Notes: generated by a model not told the origin, from the letters alone. Numbered from the stretch's first letter, positions 50,601 to 60,284 are shown. The stretch is DNA of 64,000 nucleotides from Amycolatopsis thermoflava N1165 (GCF_000473265.1 NZ_KI421511.1:1167731-1231730), one strand, 5' to 3'. Translations and numbers: made by a program.

Positions 50601-51518
50601 TCAGGCGCTGACTTCCGGTGCGGCGGGCGGGTCGTCGACGTGCACCGCTTCCGGGACGTCCGCGTGCCATTCCGCGAACTCCTCGACCCACCGGCAGATC
50701 GCCTGGGCGGCGTAGTGGGTCGGGTCCCAGCCTGCGTGCAGGCCGAGCCGGATCTGGCGCCCGTCCAGCATGATGCGCACCGCGTGCAGGCCGAACGCCG
50801 GGGCATTGGTCATCACCGCGGCGCCGCGGCCGCTCGCCGCGAGGCCCTGCGCCATGAACGCCGAGCTCATCTCGATCGCCTCCGGCACGTCCACGCCCGC
50901 GGTCGCGACCGCCTCGTCGAACGCCAGCCGCGCCACGTTCGTCCGGTCCATCAGCACCAGCGGGTGCCGCGCCAGTTCGCGGATCTCCACGTCGGAGCGG
51001 CCGGCCAGCGGGTGGTCACCCGCGACGTGGACGGTGATCCCCACGTCGACGAGCCGCCGGGACGCCCAGTCGGCGGGGGGCGCCACGGTGGAGACCCCCA
51101 GGTCCGCGCCCAGCACCCGGGTGCGCTCGAACACCGCGACCGGCTCGCATTCGAGCGCGTCGATCACCGGATGGCTCGCCCCGTGTTCGGCGATGAACGG
51201 CGCCAGCGACCGGACGATCGTCGTGAACGGCGCGACCACCCGCCACCGCGCGCCGCGGATCTGGTCCAGCCCGACGGCGTCGCGGGCCATCTGCTCGCGC
51301 AGCACCAGGTCCCGCGCCGCGTCGAGGAACCGCCTGCCGGCGTGCGTCAGGCTCAGCGCGCCGTGGCCCCGCTGGAACAGGGTGACGCCGAGCTCCTGTT
51401 CCAGCGCGCGGAGCTGCCGGGACACCGACGGTTGCGTGACGTGCAGGCGCCGTGACCCCTCGGTGATCGAACCCGCCTCCGCGACCGCGAGGAAGTACTT
51501 CACCACCCGCATCTCCAC
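50601..51518 (-). CDS. LysR family transcriptional regulator
   Basis: A 305-residue LTTR: HTH in RVVKYFLAVAEAGSITEGSR and LHVTQPSVSRQLRALEQELG, effector domain from about 90. GTG 51518 is chosen for the GGGAGG 8 bp upstream; an ATG two codons later is possible. It is divergent from the MHS transporter-amidohydrolase pair, its likely target, and followed by the TetX-like gene 91 bp downstream. Confidence 0.91.
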   Translation of the reverse strand: MEMRVVKYFLAVAEAGSITEGSRRLHVTQPSVSRQLRALEQELGVTLFQRGHGALSLTHAGRRFLDAARDLVLREQMARDAVGLDQIRGARWRVVAPFTTIVRSLAPFIAEHGASHPVIDALECEPVAVFERTRVLGADLGVSTVAPPADWASRRLVDVGITVHVAGDHPLAGRSDVEIRELARHPLVLMDRTNVARLAFDEAVATAGVDVPEAIEMSSAFMAQGLAASGRGAAVMTNAPAFGLHAVRIMLDGRQIRLGLHAGWDPTHYAAQAICRWVEEFAEWHADVPEAVHVDDPPAAPEVSA

Positions 51519-51626
51519 GCCGCATGCCTCCCGAGCATCAAGTCCTTGCGAAATCAGTATTCGACAGCATGGCATGTGGCCACTGAGAATTCCTGGCACA
51601 TTCACCCGCATCACACCGGAGGCGAC

Positions 51627-52934
51627 ATGTCCGACGACGAGACGGCCGCACGTCAGGGCAGACGTGCCCGCATCGCGGCCTTCGTGGGCACCGCGGTCGA
51701 GTGGTACGACTTCTACATCTTCGGCACCGCCGCGGCGATCGCCTTCGGGCCGGTGTTCTTCCCGACGTTCGACACGTCCACGGCGCTGCTGGCATCGTTC
51801 GCGACGTTCTGGGCGGGTTTCCTCGCGCGACCGATCGGCGGCATCGTGTTCGGGCACCTCGGCGACCGGCTGGGCCGGAAGAACACGCTGGTCGCGACTC
51901 TGTTGATCATGGGCGTGGCCACGTTCGCGATCGGCGTGCTGCCGGGATATGCGACCATCGGGGTCGCCGCGCCGATCCTGCTGGTGCTGCTGCGCGCGCT
52001 CCAGGGTTTCGCCGTCGGCGGGGAGTGGGGCGGCGCCGTCCTGCTGGCCACCGAGAGCGGGGCGAGCGGCCGCGCGCTGCGGGGCGGGATGTTCGTGCAG
52101 CAGGGCTCGCCCGCGGGCAATATCCTCGCGACCCTCGTCATGGCGCTGGTCGCGGCCCTGCCCGGGGACGCGTTCGCGACGTGGGGCTGGCGGATCCCGT
52201 TCCTGCTGTCGGCCCTGCTCGTCGTCATCGGGCTGGTGACCCGCCTGAAACTGGAGGAGTCGCGGGAGTTCACCCAGCGCGTCGAGCAGGCCCCGCCGGT
52301 GAAGCTGCCGATCGCCGAGCTGCTCGCCCACCACTGGCGACGGGTCGTCGCCGCCGTGTTCGCCAGCGCGCTCGGCATCGGCATGGCCTACTTCCTCAGC
52401 ACGTTCATGCTCGCCTACGCGACCTCGCAGCTCGGGGTCAGCCGCCAGGTCATGCTGAACCTGCTGCTGGCCAACGCGGTCGTGCAGTTCCTGTGGCAGC
52501 CGGTGGCCACCCGGCTCGCGGAGCGGGTCGGCGCGGCCCGGTTCATGGTCGGCACGCTGGCGGCCACCGCGGCGCTGGCCGTGCCGATGTTCCTGCTCGC
52601 CGGCACCGGGAAACCCGCGCTCATCCTGCTCGGCATCGGGCTGAGCACGATCGCCGGGACGGGCTACTACGCGGTGCTCGCCGGGTTCCTCGCCCAGGCG
52701 TTCCCGGTGGGCGTGCGCTACACCGGCATCTCGTTCGCCTACCAGCTCTGCTCGACGGTCATCGGTGGCACGACGCCGCTGCTCGCGCAGCTCTTCCTCG
52801 GGCTCGGCGGCGGCCACTGGGCCGGGGTGGCGGTGTTCTACCTCGTCCTCATCGGAGTCACCGCGGCCGGCGTGACCGTGCTGTCCGCACTCGTCCGCAG
52901 GTCCGCCACGCCAACCGTCACCGCTTCGGTCTGA
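51627..52934 (+). CDS. MFS transporter, metabolite:H+ symporter (MHS) type
   Basis: A 435-residue 12-TM MHS symporter: FVGTAVEWYDFYIFGTAAAI in TM1, GHLGDRLGRKNTL after TM2, RALQGFAVGGEWGGAVLLA in TM4, and WGWRIPFLLSALLV. Related to the transporter at 191 but clearly distinct. It is followed 14 bp later by an amidohydrolase, so it probably imports that enzyme's amide, ester or cyclic substrate. ATG 51627 follows GGAGGCGAC. Confidence 0.92.
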   Translation: MSDDETAARQGRRARIAAFVGTAVEWYDFYIFGTAAAIAFGPVFFPTFDTSTALLASFATFWAGFLARPIGGIVFGHLGDRLGRKNTLVATLLIMGVATFAIGVLPGYATIGVAAPILLVLLRALQGFAVGGEWGGAVLLATESGASGRALRGGMFVQQGSPAGNILATLVMALVAALPGDAFATWGWRIPFLLSALLVVIGLVTRLKLEESREFTQRVEQAPPVKLPIAELLAHHWRRVVAAVFASALGIGMAYFLSTFMLAYATSQLGVSRQVMLNLLLANAVVQFLWQPVATRLAERVGAARFMVGTLAATAALAVPMFLLAGTGKPALILLGIGLSTIAGTGYYAVLAGFLAQAFPVGVRYTGISFAYQLCSTVIGGTTPLLAQLFLGLGGGHWAGVAVFYLVLIGVTAAGVTVLSALVRRSATPTVTASV

Positions 52935-52948
52935 TTGGGACATACCTC

Positions 52949-54598
52949 ATGCGCATCGACACGATCATCACCAACGCCCGCATCACCACCCTCGACCCGG
53001 CGCGTCCGCGCGCGCGCTCGGTCGGCGTGCTGCACGGCCGGATCGCCGGCTTCGACGAGGAGCTCGACGGCGTCACCGCGGACGCGCGCCACGACCTCGG
53101 CGGCGCCCCGGTCGTGCCCGGGTTCAACGACGCCCACCTGCACTTCTCCATGCTGGGCAAGGAGATGACGCAGCTCGACCTGTCCGCCGAGGCCGCGCCG
53201 ACGCTGGACGCGCTCTACCGCCGCGTCGAGGAGTGGGCCGCCGGGAAACCCGACGGCGCGTGGGTGATCGGCAACGGCTACGACCAGAACAAGATCGGCG
53301 AGCACCCCACGCGGCAGGTGCTCGACCGCATCGCCGGCGGCAGGCCGGTCTACCTGGTGCACAACTCCAACCACATGGCGGTGGCGAACACCGAGGCGTT
53401 CCGGCGGGCCGGGCATCCCGATCCGGACGTGGTGACGGCGCCGCCCGGCGGCAGCGCCGTGTTCCGCGACGGCGTGCACACCGGTCTGCTGCAGGAGCAG
53501 GCCATGACGCTGGTCAGCCACGTGCTCAAGCCGGTGCCGCAGGAGGAGCTGGTGGCGGCGCTGGAAGCCGCGTCGGCGTGGGCGCTGCGCCACGGGCTGA
53601 CCAGCGTGACCGAGCCGGGGATCGGCGGACGGCTGATCGGCCACGGTCCCGCGGACGCCCGGGCGTTCCAGACGGCCTACGAGCGGGGGAACCTCCGCAC
53701 CCGCGTCACGGCGATGCCGTTCATCGACGCGGTGCACGACCTCGGGCGGGTCGACGACGGCCTGGACGGCTGGGGACTGGACCTCGGGCTGCGCAGCGGG
53801 ATCGGCGACGAGTGGTTCCGGCTGGGGCCGGTGAAGATCGTGTCCGACGGGTCGCTGATCGGCCGGACCGCGGCGATGTGCTGCGACTACCGCGACAGCC
53901 CCGGCAACCGCGGGTTCCTGCTCGCCGAGGCCGAGGCGTTGCGGGAGAACATCCTGCGCGGCCACGAGAACGGGTGGCAGATCGCCACGCACGCCATCGG
54001 CGACCACGCGCTGGACGTCGTGCTCGGCGCCTACGAGGAGGCCCAGAAACGCCTGCCGCGGCCCGATGCCCGGCACCGCGTCGAACACGTCGGGGTCGCC
54101 TCCGACGAGCAGGTCGCGCGGATCGTGTCGGCGGGCGTGATCCCGGTGCCGCAGGGGCGGTTCATCTCCGCGCTCGGCGACGGTTTCCTCGCCGCGCTGG
54201 GCGCGGATCGCGTGGAGCGCGCGTACCGGATGCGTAGTTTCGTCGAGGCCGGTGTCGAGCTGCCCGGGTCGACCGACGCGCCGGTGGTGCCGGGGGAGCC
54301 GCTGATCAGCATCCACGACATGGTCAACCGCCGCTCGGCGTCCGGGGCGCCGATCGCCCCGGGCGAAGCGCTCACCCCGGCGCAGGCCCTGCGGGCGTAC
54401 ACGATCGGCTCCGCGCACGCCGTGCACGAGGAGACGCGGAAGGGCGCGTTGCGGCGGGGCAACCTGGCCGACCTCACCGTGCTGTCCGACGACCTGCTCC
54501 AGGTTGCGCCCGACCGGATCCGGGAGCTCCAAGTCCGGGCGACGATGGTGGGCGGCGTCTTCGGCTACGACGCGGAGGGTGCGCTGGCCCCGTCCTGA
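52949..54598 (+). CDS. Amidohydrolase family protein (YtcJ-like)
   Basis: A 549-residue metal-dependent hydrolase of the amidohydrolase 3 / YtcJ group. Metal-binding PGFNDAHLHF (HxH) near residue 54, GNGYDQNKIGEHPTR, VKIVSDGSLIGRTA (Lys region), IATHAIGDHALD and HRVEHVGVA (His ligands), and PGSTDAPVVPGEPL (Asp). N-terminal and C-terminal strands form the second beta domain. It should cut an amide or similar bond in the cytosol. Co-transcribed with the MHS transporter. Confidence 0.92.
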   Translation: MRIDTIITNARITTLDPARPRARSVGVLHGRIAGFDEELDGVTADARHDLGGAPVVPGFNDAHLHFSMLGKEMTQLDLSAEAAPTLDALYRRVEEWAAGKPDGAWVIGNGYDQNKIGEHPTRQVLDRIAGGRPVYLVHNSNHMAVANTEAFRRAGHPDPDVVTAPPGGSAVFRDGVHTGLLQEQAMTLVSHVLKPVPQEELVAALEAASAWALRHGLTSVTEPGIGGRLIGHGPADARAFQTAYERGNLRTRVTAMPFIDAVHDLGRVDDGLDGWGLDLGLRSGIGDEWFRLGPVKIVSDGSLIGRTAAMCCDYRDSPGNRGFLLAEAEALRENILRGHENGWQIATHAIGDHALDVVLGAYEEAQKRLPRPDARHRVEHVGVASDEQVARIVSAGVIPVPQGRFISALGDGFLAALGADRVERAYRMRSFVEAGVELPGSTDAPVVPGEPLISIHDMVNRRSASGAPIAPGEALTPAQALRAYTIGSAHAVHEETRKGALRRGNLADLTVLSDDLLQVAPDRIRELQVRATMVGGVFGYDAEGALAPS

Positions 54599-54775
54599 CG
54601 AGCGCACTCGCCTGGCGCCGTCATCCCGGCCGGACCCGGTTGCGGCGGCCGCGGGTTCCGAGGCTCGACCCGGCCCTGATCTCACCGGTCGAATTCCGGC
54701 AGCGGCCCCGCGACGCGGGCGGATTTTTGACGGGATCCATACGCCGCGCGGCCGTTCGGCCCATCACCTGCTGCC

Positions 54776-54787
54776 TACCCTGCCTTC
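54776..54787 (+). promoter_or_regulatory. Probable leaderless promoter -10 element
   Basis: TACCCT (54776-54781) fits TANNNT and ends 6 bp before the GTG of the permease gene, which has no ribosome site. The 189-bp gap upstream holds no gene. Confidence 0.45.
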
Positions 54788-56809
54788 GTGCCTTCCGCAA
54801 CGTCCGTGCTCAAGCGCCTGGTGGTCGGGCGCCCGTTCCGCAGCGACCGGCTGTCGCACGAGTTGCTGCCGAAGCGGATCGCACTGCCGATCTTCGCCAG
54901 CGACCCGCTGTCCTCGGTCACCTACGCCACCCAGGAAATCCTGCTGATCCTCTCGCTCGGCGGGGTGGCGTTCCTGCACCTGACCCCGTGGATCGCGCTG
55001 GCGGTGGTGGTCCTGCTGGTCGTGGTCGTGCTGTCCTACCGCCAGGTGGTGCGGGCCTACCCGACCGGCGGCGGCTCCTACGAAGTCGCGTCGCAGAACC
55101 TGGGGCGCAACGCCGGCCTGGTGGTCGCGGGCGCCTTGCTGGTGGACTACGTGCTCACCGTGGCGGTGTCGGTCGCCGCCGGGGTGGACAACATCATTTC
55201 GGCGCTGCCGGAGCTCAACCCTCACCGCGTGCTGATCAACCTCGTGTTCGTGCTGCTGCTGACCGCGGTGAACCTGCGCGGGGTACGCGAGTCGGGGCGC
55301 ACCTTCGCGGTGCCCACCTACGCGTTCGTCGCCGGTGTGCTCATCATGATCGTGGCCGGTCTGGCCGAGACCCTGGCCGGGCATCGACCGGTGGCCGAGA
55401 GCGCGCACTACGACATCCACGCCGAGCAGGCCGGGCTGACCGGGCTCGCGCTGGCGTTCCTCGTGCTGAGGGCGTTCTCCTCCGGCTGCACCGCGCTCAC
55501 CGGCGCCGAGGCGATCTCCAACGGCGTCCCGGCCTTCCGCAAGCCGAAGGGCCTCAACGCCGCGCGCACGATGACGGCGATGGGCGCGTTGTCGATCGCG
55601 ATGTTCAGCGGCATCACGCTGCTGGCCCTGATCGCGCAGGTCAGGATCGCCGAGAACCCGTGCGACCTGGCGGGCTTCCCGGGCAGCTGCGAGAACGCGG
55701 CACAGCGGACGGTGATCGCGCAGATCGCCGCCGCGGTCTTCGGCGGCGACCACAGCGCGGGGTTCTTCTACATCCAGGCCACCGCGGCGCTCATCCTGAT
55801 CCTGGCTGCCAACACCGCCTTCAACGGCTTCCCGCTCCTCGGCGCGATCCTGGCGCGGGACCGGTACCTGCCCCGGCAGCTGCACACCCGCGGGGACCGG
55901 CTCACCTTCTCCAACGGGATCGTCCTGCTCGCGATGGTGGCCGCGGCGCTGATCTACGCCTTCGACGGTTCCACGACCCGGCTGATCCAGCTCTACATCA
56001 TCGGTGTGTTCACCTCGTTCACGTTGTGCCAGGCCGGGATGGTCCGGCACTGGAATCAGGAACTGCGCACCGCCACCGATCCGGGGTCGCGCCGGCGTGT
56101 CCGGCGTGGCCGGGCCATCAACGCATTCGGCGCGTGCTTCACCGGCGTCGTGCTGGTCGTCGTGCTGATCACGAAGTTCTCCGGCGGCGCCTACCTGGTG
56201 GTCATCGCGATCCCCCTGCTGTTCCTGCTGATGCGCGCGATCCGGCGGCACTACCAGCAGGTGCGGGAGGAACTCGCCCCCGACGAGACCGGGACGCTGT
56301 TGCCCAGCCGCGTGCACGCCGTCGTCCTGGTCTCGACACTGCACAAACCCACCCAGCGCGCTCTGGCCTTCGCGAAGGCCGCCCGCCCCGACACGCTGAC
56401 CGCGATCACCATCAACGTCGACGACGCCGAAACCCGCGAGCTGCAGCGCGTCTGGGAAAGCCACGACCTCGCGATCCCGCTGCTGGTGCTGGAATCCCCG
56501 TACCGGGAGATCGCCAGGCCGGTGGTCAACTACATCAAGAAGCTGCGCCGCGACAGCCCCCGAGACGTCATCTGCGTCTACATCCCCGAGTACGTCGTCG
56601 GCCACTGGTGGGAGAACCTGCTGCACAACCAGAGCGCCCTGCGCCTGAAGAGCAGGCTGCTGTTCGAACCCGCTGTGATGGTCGTCAGCGTGCCCTGGCA
56701 GCTGCACTCCAGCACCGCGCGGAACCTCGAACGCCTCGACCGCCTGCCTGGCGACGTCCGGCGCGGCATCCCCACACACGGGCCGCGCCGAACCGGGCAA
56801 CCCCGGTGA
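54788..56809 (+). CDS. APC-superfamily permease
   Basis: A 673-residue protein with 12 TM helices in residues 40-480: LPIFASDPLSSVTYATQEIL, YPTGGGSYEVASQNLGRNAG, SGCTALTGAEAISNGVPAF. A soluble C-terminal domain (about 490-660; VHAVVLVSTLHKPTQRALAF, YIPEYVVGHWWENLLHNQSA) is usual for this large actinobacterial group. Amino-acid or cation transport is likely; the exact substrate is unknown. GTG 54788 fits a leaderless transcript. Confidence 0.9.
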   Translation: MPSATSVLKRLVVGRPFRSDRLSHELLPKRIALPIFASDPLSSVTYATQEILLILSLGGVAFLHLTPWIALAVVVLLVVVVLSYRQVVRAYPTGGGSYEVASQNLGRNAGLVVAGALLVDYVLTVAVSVAAGVDNIISALPELNPHRVLINLVFVLLLTAVNLRGVRESGRTFAVPTYAFVAGVLIMIVAGLAETLAGHRPVAESAHYDIHAEQAGLTGLALAFLVLRAFSSGCTALTGAEAISNGVPAFRKPKGLNAARTMTAMGALSIAMFSGITLLALIAQVRIAENPCDLAGFPGSCENAAQRTVIAQIAAAVFGGDHSAGFFYIQATAALILILAANTAFNGFPLLGAILARDRYLPRQLHTRGDRLTFSNGIVLLAMVAAALIYAFDGSTTRLIQLYIIGVFTSFTLCQAGMVRHWNQELRTATDPGSRRRVRRGRAINAFGACFTGVVLVVVLITKFSGGAYLVVIAIPLLFLLMRAIRRHYQQVREELAPDETGTLLPSRVHAVVLVSTLHKPTQRALAFAKAARPDTLTAITINVDDAETRELQRVWESHDLAIPLLVLESPYREIARPVVNYIKKLRRDSPRDVICVYIPEYVVGHWWENLLHNQSALRLKSRLLFEPAVMVVSVPWQLHSSTARNLERLDRLPGDVRRGIPTHGPRRTGQPR

Positions 56810-56988
56810 CGCCGGACGCCCCAACCGGCCTCCGTCGATCGGGTATGTCCGGCCGGTGATGTTGCGGCTGCGCGTGCTCGTGGTCCACTTCGACCCCGGG
56901 GTCGCGCTCCGGCGGCGCGGGCGGCGCGAAATCCCCTCGCACGGCTGCCAGTTTTGCTGCCACCTCGGGAAGTGGTCGCGGATGTAGG

Positions 56989-57180
56989 CAGCTCCTGCGC
57001 AGCGCCGGCTGGGACCACGACTACGACCTGCCCGGCAAGCGGGTCGCCCAGATCGGCACCGGGGCCGGCGGTGCCCAGCTCGTCCCAGAGCGCGCGCCGG
57101 GCGCGGGCCACCTCACAGTGTTCCAGCGAAGATCCGGCGCTGTGCCGGAAGCTCTCGCGGCCGTGGCGTTCGTGCGCTGA
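56989..57180 (+). pseudogene. Flavin-containing/Baeyer-Villiger monooxygenase remnant
   Basis: Sixty-three codons read SAGWDHDYDLPGKRVAQIGTG, then QLVPERAPGAGHLTVFQR, matching the second (NADP) dinucleotide-binding region of FMO/BVMO enzymes (HSA-WDH-DL-GKRV, GTG motif, LTVFQR). The remaining 400 or more residues are absent and the frame ends in an unrelated tail. The neighbouring 56810-56988 and 57181-57288 hold no gene I can recognise. Confidence 0.65.
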
Positions 57181-57288
57181 GCGTCGGCGCGGGCGCGCTG
57201 GCCGCGCCGCGGTTGCTAGCTGCGGGCCACTGTCCGCCCGCCGGGTCGGCATTGAACGGCGCGCCTGTGCCGTGACTGCTGGGGCGCC

Positions 57289-58194
57289 TCAGCGCGACCC
57301 GGCGATCCGGGCAGGCAGCCGGGCCGCCAGGTGGTCGATCAGCTCGCTGACCCGCCGCGGCACGTGGACGTCGTCGGCGAGGAGGGCGTAGATGTCGGCG
57401 GGCGGGGTGGGGACTCCGGGCAGCACGCGGACGAGCGCGCCACTGTCCAAATGCGACCTGACCTGCCACTCCGAGCGCATGATCACCCCGTGTCCCCGCA
57501 GGGCCCAGTCGGTGACGACGTCCCCGTCGTCGCTGGACAGGCGGCCGCGCACGCGCACCTGCCTCGGCCGGCCCGCGGTGCCGAACCGCCACAGGTCGAA
57601 GTCCCCTTCGTTCTCGCGCAGCACGATGCAGTCGTGGTCGGCCAGGTCCTCGACCCGTTCCGGCATGCCCTTGCGGTCCAGGTAGGACGGTGCGGCGCAG
57701 GGCACGCGCCGGTTGCGGGCCAGCCGCCGCATCCGCAGCGTCGAATCCGGCGGGGCGCCGACGTGCACGGCCATGTCGAACTCGCGCCGGTGCGGGCGCA
57801 GCGGCAGCGGCGTGGTGTGCAGCCGGATGTTCAGCTGGGGATGCCGCGCGGTGAACTCGCCGAGCAGGGGCGCGACGTGGGCGCGTCCGAGGCCGAGGGT
57901 GGCCTGGACCACGACCGAGCCGCGCAGGTCGGCCGACCGGTGCGTGATCAGGTCGTCGAGCTCGCGGACCTGGTCGAGGATCGTCTCCAGGCGGGCGGCG
58001 TAGAGCTCGCCCTCGGAGGTCAGCACCAGCCGCCGCGTGCCGCGGTGCACCAGGCGCGCGTCGAGCCGTTGTTCCAGCGCCCGCAGGCGTTTGCTGACCG
58101 CGGGCAGCGAGGACCCGAGTTCGCGGGCGGCGGCGGTCAGCGTCTCGCTCGCGGCGACCACGTGGAAGAAGCGGAGATCGTCGATCGAGCTCAC
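57289..58194 (-). CDS. LysR family transcriptional regulator
   Basis: A 301-residue LTTR of the CrgA-like branch: FFHVVAASETLTAAARELGS, LPAVSKRLRALEQRLDARLV, then VVQATLGLGRAHVAPLLGEF. It is divergent from the tartrate dehydrogenase gene with 105 bp between, containing an N11-spaced dyad, and probably controls it. GTG 58194 follows AAAGGGGCGCGT. Confidence 0.92.
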   Translation of the reverse strand: MSSIDDLRFFHVVAASETLTAAARELGSSLPAVSKRLRALEQRLDARLVHRGTRRLVLTSEGELYAARLETILDQVRELDDLITHRSADLRGSVVVQATLGLGRAHVAPLLGEFTARHPQLNIRLHTTPLPLRPHRREFDMAVHVGAPPDSTLRMRRLARNRRVPCAAPSYLDRKGMPERVEDLADHDCIVLRENEGDFDLWRFGTAGRPRQVRVRGRLSSDDGDVVTDWALRGHGVIMRSEWQVRSHLDSGALVRVLPGVPTPPADIYALLADDVHVPRRVSELIDHLAARLPARIAGSR

Positions 58195-58201
58195 ACGCGC
58201 C

Positions 58202-58224
58202 CCTTTCTTTCCCTGAGCGAAAGG
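58202..58224. promoter_or_regulatory. LysR-type operator candidate
   Basis: CCTTTC (58202-58207) and GAAAGG (58219-58224) are perfect 6-bp inverted repeats separated by exactly 11 bp, the T-N11-A geometry of LTTR boxes. It lies in the divergent region between the LysR gene and tartrate dehydrogenase. Confidence 0.6.
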
Positions 58225-58299
58225 ATAGGTTGCCCGGAGAGCTCTTGTCGTGGTGTGCCGCGCCGATCAAGGTGAAGGGCCCGACCACAAGGAGCTGCC

Positions 58300-59388
58300 G
58301 TGTCCCACCGTTACCGCATCGCCGTCGTCCCGGGGGATGGCATCGGACGTGAGGTCGTGCCCGAGGGGTTGCGGTGCCTGCGTGCCGCCGCCCGCGGCCA
58401 CGGCTTCGATCTCGACGTCACCGAGTTCGACTTCGCCAGCGCCGACTACTGGGTGCGCCACGGCGAAATGCTGCCGCCGGACTGGCGGGAAGTGCTCGGC
58501 GGCTTCGACGCGATCTTCTTCGGCGCGGTCGGCAGGCCCGACGTCGTGCCCGACCACGTGTCGTTGTGGGGGAGTCTCCTGCGGTTCCGGCGCGGGTTCG
58601 ACCAGTACGTCAACCTCCGGCCGGTCCGGCTGCTGCGCGGGGTGCGCAGCCCGCTGCGGGACCACGGTCCGGGCGACATCGATTTCGTCGTCGTCCGCGA
58701 GAACACCGAGGGCGAGTACTCCAGCATCGGAGGCCGGATCTTCGAGGGCACCGACCGCGAAACCGTGGTGCAGGAGACCGTGATGACCCGGACCGGGGTG
58801 GACCGGGTGCTGCGGTACGCGTTCGAGCTGGCCGCCGCGCGCCCGCGCAAGCACCTGACGTGGGCGACCAAGAGCAACGGCATCTCCATCACGATGCCCT
58901 ACTGGGACGAGCGCGCGGCCGCGATGGCCGGGCGGTACCCGGACGTCGCCGCGGACTCCGACCACATCGACATCCTCACCGCCAAGTTCGTCCTGCGGCC
59001 CCAGGACTACGACGTCGTGGTGGCCAGCAACCTGTTCGGCGACATCCTGTCCGACCTCGGCCCGGCGTGCGCCGGCACGATCGGCATCGCGCCCAGCGCC
59101 AACATCAACCCCGACCGCACCTGGCCCAGCCTGTTCGAGCCGGTGCACGGCTCGGCCCCGGACATCGCCGGGCGCGGGATCGCCAACCCGGTCGGGCAGA
59201 TCTGGAGCGGCGCGATGATGCTCGACCACCTGGGGGAGCCGGACGCGGCCGCGCAGGTCGTCGCCGCGATCGAAACCGTGCTCGACGAGCAGCCGGAGGT
59301 GCACACCCCCGATCTCGGCGGCTCCGGGACGACCGAGAAACTGGGCGCGGCGATCGCCGACGAGATCGCGCGGGCGGTGGCGTCATGA
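58300..59388 (+). CDS. Tartrate dehydrogenase / D-malate dehydrogenase family
   Basis: A 362-residue beta-decarboxylating dehydrogenase of the isopropylmalate/isocitrate family: VVPGDGIGREVVPEGL, RPVRLLRGVRSPL, VVRENTEGEYSSIGGR (tartrate/D-malate branch), WATKSNGISI with catalytic Lys, VVASNLFGDILSDLGPA with metal Asp, and FEPVHGSAPDIAG for NAD. It acts on tartrate, D-malate or related hydroxy acids. GTG 58300 follows AAGGAGCTGCC. Flanked by its LysR and a GntR regulator. Confidence 0.9.
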   Translation: MSHRYRIAVVPGDGIGREVVPEGLRCLRAAARGHGFDLDVTEFDFASADYWVRHGEMLPPDWREVLGGFDAIFFGAVGRPDVVPDHVSLWGSLLRFRRGFDQYVNLRPVRLLRGVRSPLRDHGPGDIDFVVVRENTEGEYSSIGGRIFEGTDRETVVQETVMTRTGVDRVLRYAFELAAARPRKHLTWATKSNGISITMPYWDERAAAMAGRYPDVAADSDHIDILTAKFVLRPQDYDVVVASNLFGDILSDLGPACAGTIGIAPSANINPDRTWPSLFEPVHGSAPDIAGRGIANPVGQIWSGAMMLDHLGEPDAAAQVVAAIETVLDEQPEVHTPDLGGSGTTEKLGAAIADEIARAVAS

Positions 59389-59433
59389 CCCGCCCCGTCG
59401 ACCCGGCGGGTCTCTGACCAGTGGTCCCGGCCG

Positions 59434-60171
59434 TCAGTGCTGCGCCGCGGGCACCGCCGCCGGGGCGCCGGCGAGCAGGTCGCCGAGTCCGCCGCGGGCG
59501 TCCTCGATCACCAGCGCCTCCGCGGCGGCCGAGTCGCGGGCCCGCAGCGCCCGCACGAGCGCGCGGTGGCTGGAGTAGCGGTCCAGGCCGAACGTCTCGT
59601 CCTGGTTGATGCGGTCGATCAGCTTGGTGCGCCGCTCCGCCCAGGAGAACACCCGGGTCTGGTCGAGCAGGCGCACGAGCACCGGGTTGCCCGCGCAGGA
59701 TTCGACGACCTCGTTGAACCGCTGCATGGTGTCCAGCAGCCGGCCCAGCTGGCGGGAGATGTCCTCACCGGCCTGGTGCCGCTGCTGGATGACGATCAGC
59801 AGGTCGTCGGCGTCGTCGAGGATGGCGTCGAGCCGGTCCAGTTGCTCCTCGGTCGCGTGCCGCGCGGCGAAGCGGGCCACCATCCCGCGTAGCGCGACCT
59901 CGACCTCGGCGAGGTCCTGCACCGCGGCGTTGGCGACCTCGGCGACCTTGACGGTGCGTGGTCCGGTCCGTTCCAGCAGGCCGTCCTGTTCGAGCCGCCG
60001 GATCGCCTCGCGCACCGGGGTCGGGCTTACCGACAGGCGCTCGGCCAGCCCGCGCTCGGTCACCTTCTGCCCCGGGCGCAGCTCGCCGGTCGTGACCGCG
60101 GCGCGGATCGCGCGGTACGCGCGGTCGGACAGCGTGTCGCTCGTCAGGCCCGTCAACCTCTCACCTGCCAT
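59434..60171 (-). CDS. GntR family transcriptional regulator (FCD type)
   Basis: A 245-residue FadR-subfamily regulator: winged HTH (LSDRAYRAIRAAVTTGELRP, LAERLSVSPTPVREAIRRLE) and a helical FCD ligand domain with RFNEVVESCAGNPVLVRLL and a late YSSHRALVRALRARD carrying metal-binding His. Such regulators respond to organic acids. It is divergent from the MFS transporter-dehydrogenase-AtuA operon, with a perfect palindrome between. Confidence 0.92.
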   Translation of the reverse strand: MAGERLTGLTSDTLSDRAYRAIRAAVTTGELRPGQKVTERGLAERLSVSPTPVREAIRRLEQDGLLERTGPRTVKVAEVANAAVQDLAEVEVALRGMVARFAARHATEEQLDRLDAILDDADDLLIVIQQRHQAGEDISRQLGRLLDTMQRFNEVVESCAGNPVLVRLLDQTRVFSWAERRTKLIDRINQDETFGLDRYSSHRALVRALRARDSAAAEALVIEDARGGLGDLLAGAPAAVPAAQH

Positions 60172-60221
60172 GCGATCACCCTATCTGCCATCGCAGCGAT
60201 CATTTGCAACTATTGACCATC

Positions 60222-60233
60222 TTGCTATAGCAA
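60222..60233. promoter_or_regulatory. Palindromic operator candidate for GntR
   Basis: TTGCTATAGCAA is a perfect 12-bp palindrome in the 113-bp gap between the divergent GntR and transporter genes, in a locally AT-rich stretch (60200-60240) suited to overlapping promoters. Confidence 0.6.
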
Positions 60234-60284
60234 AGTAGCGTCGGGCTCGCCACAAGGCCGTGGCGACAGGGAAGGGTGGTGGCG

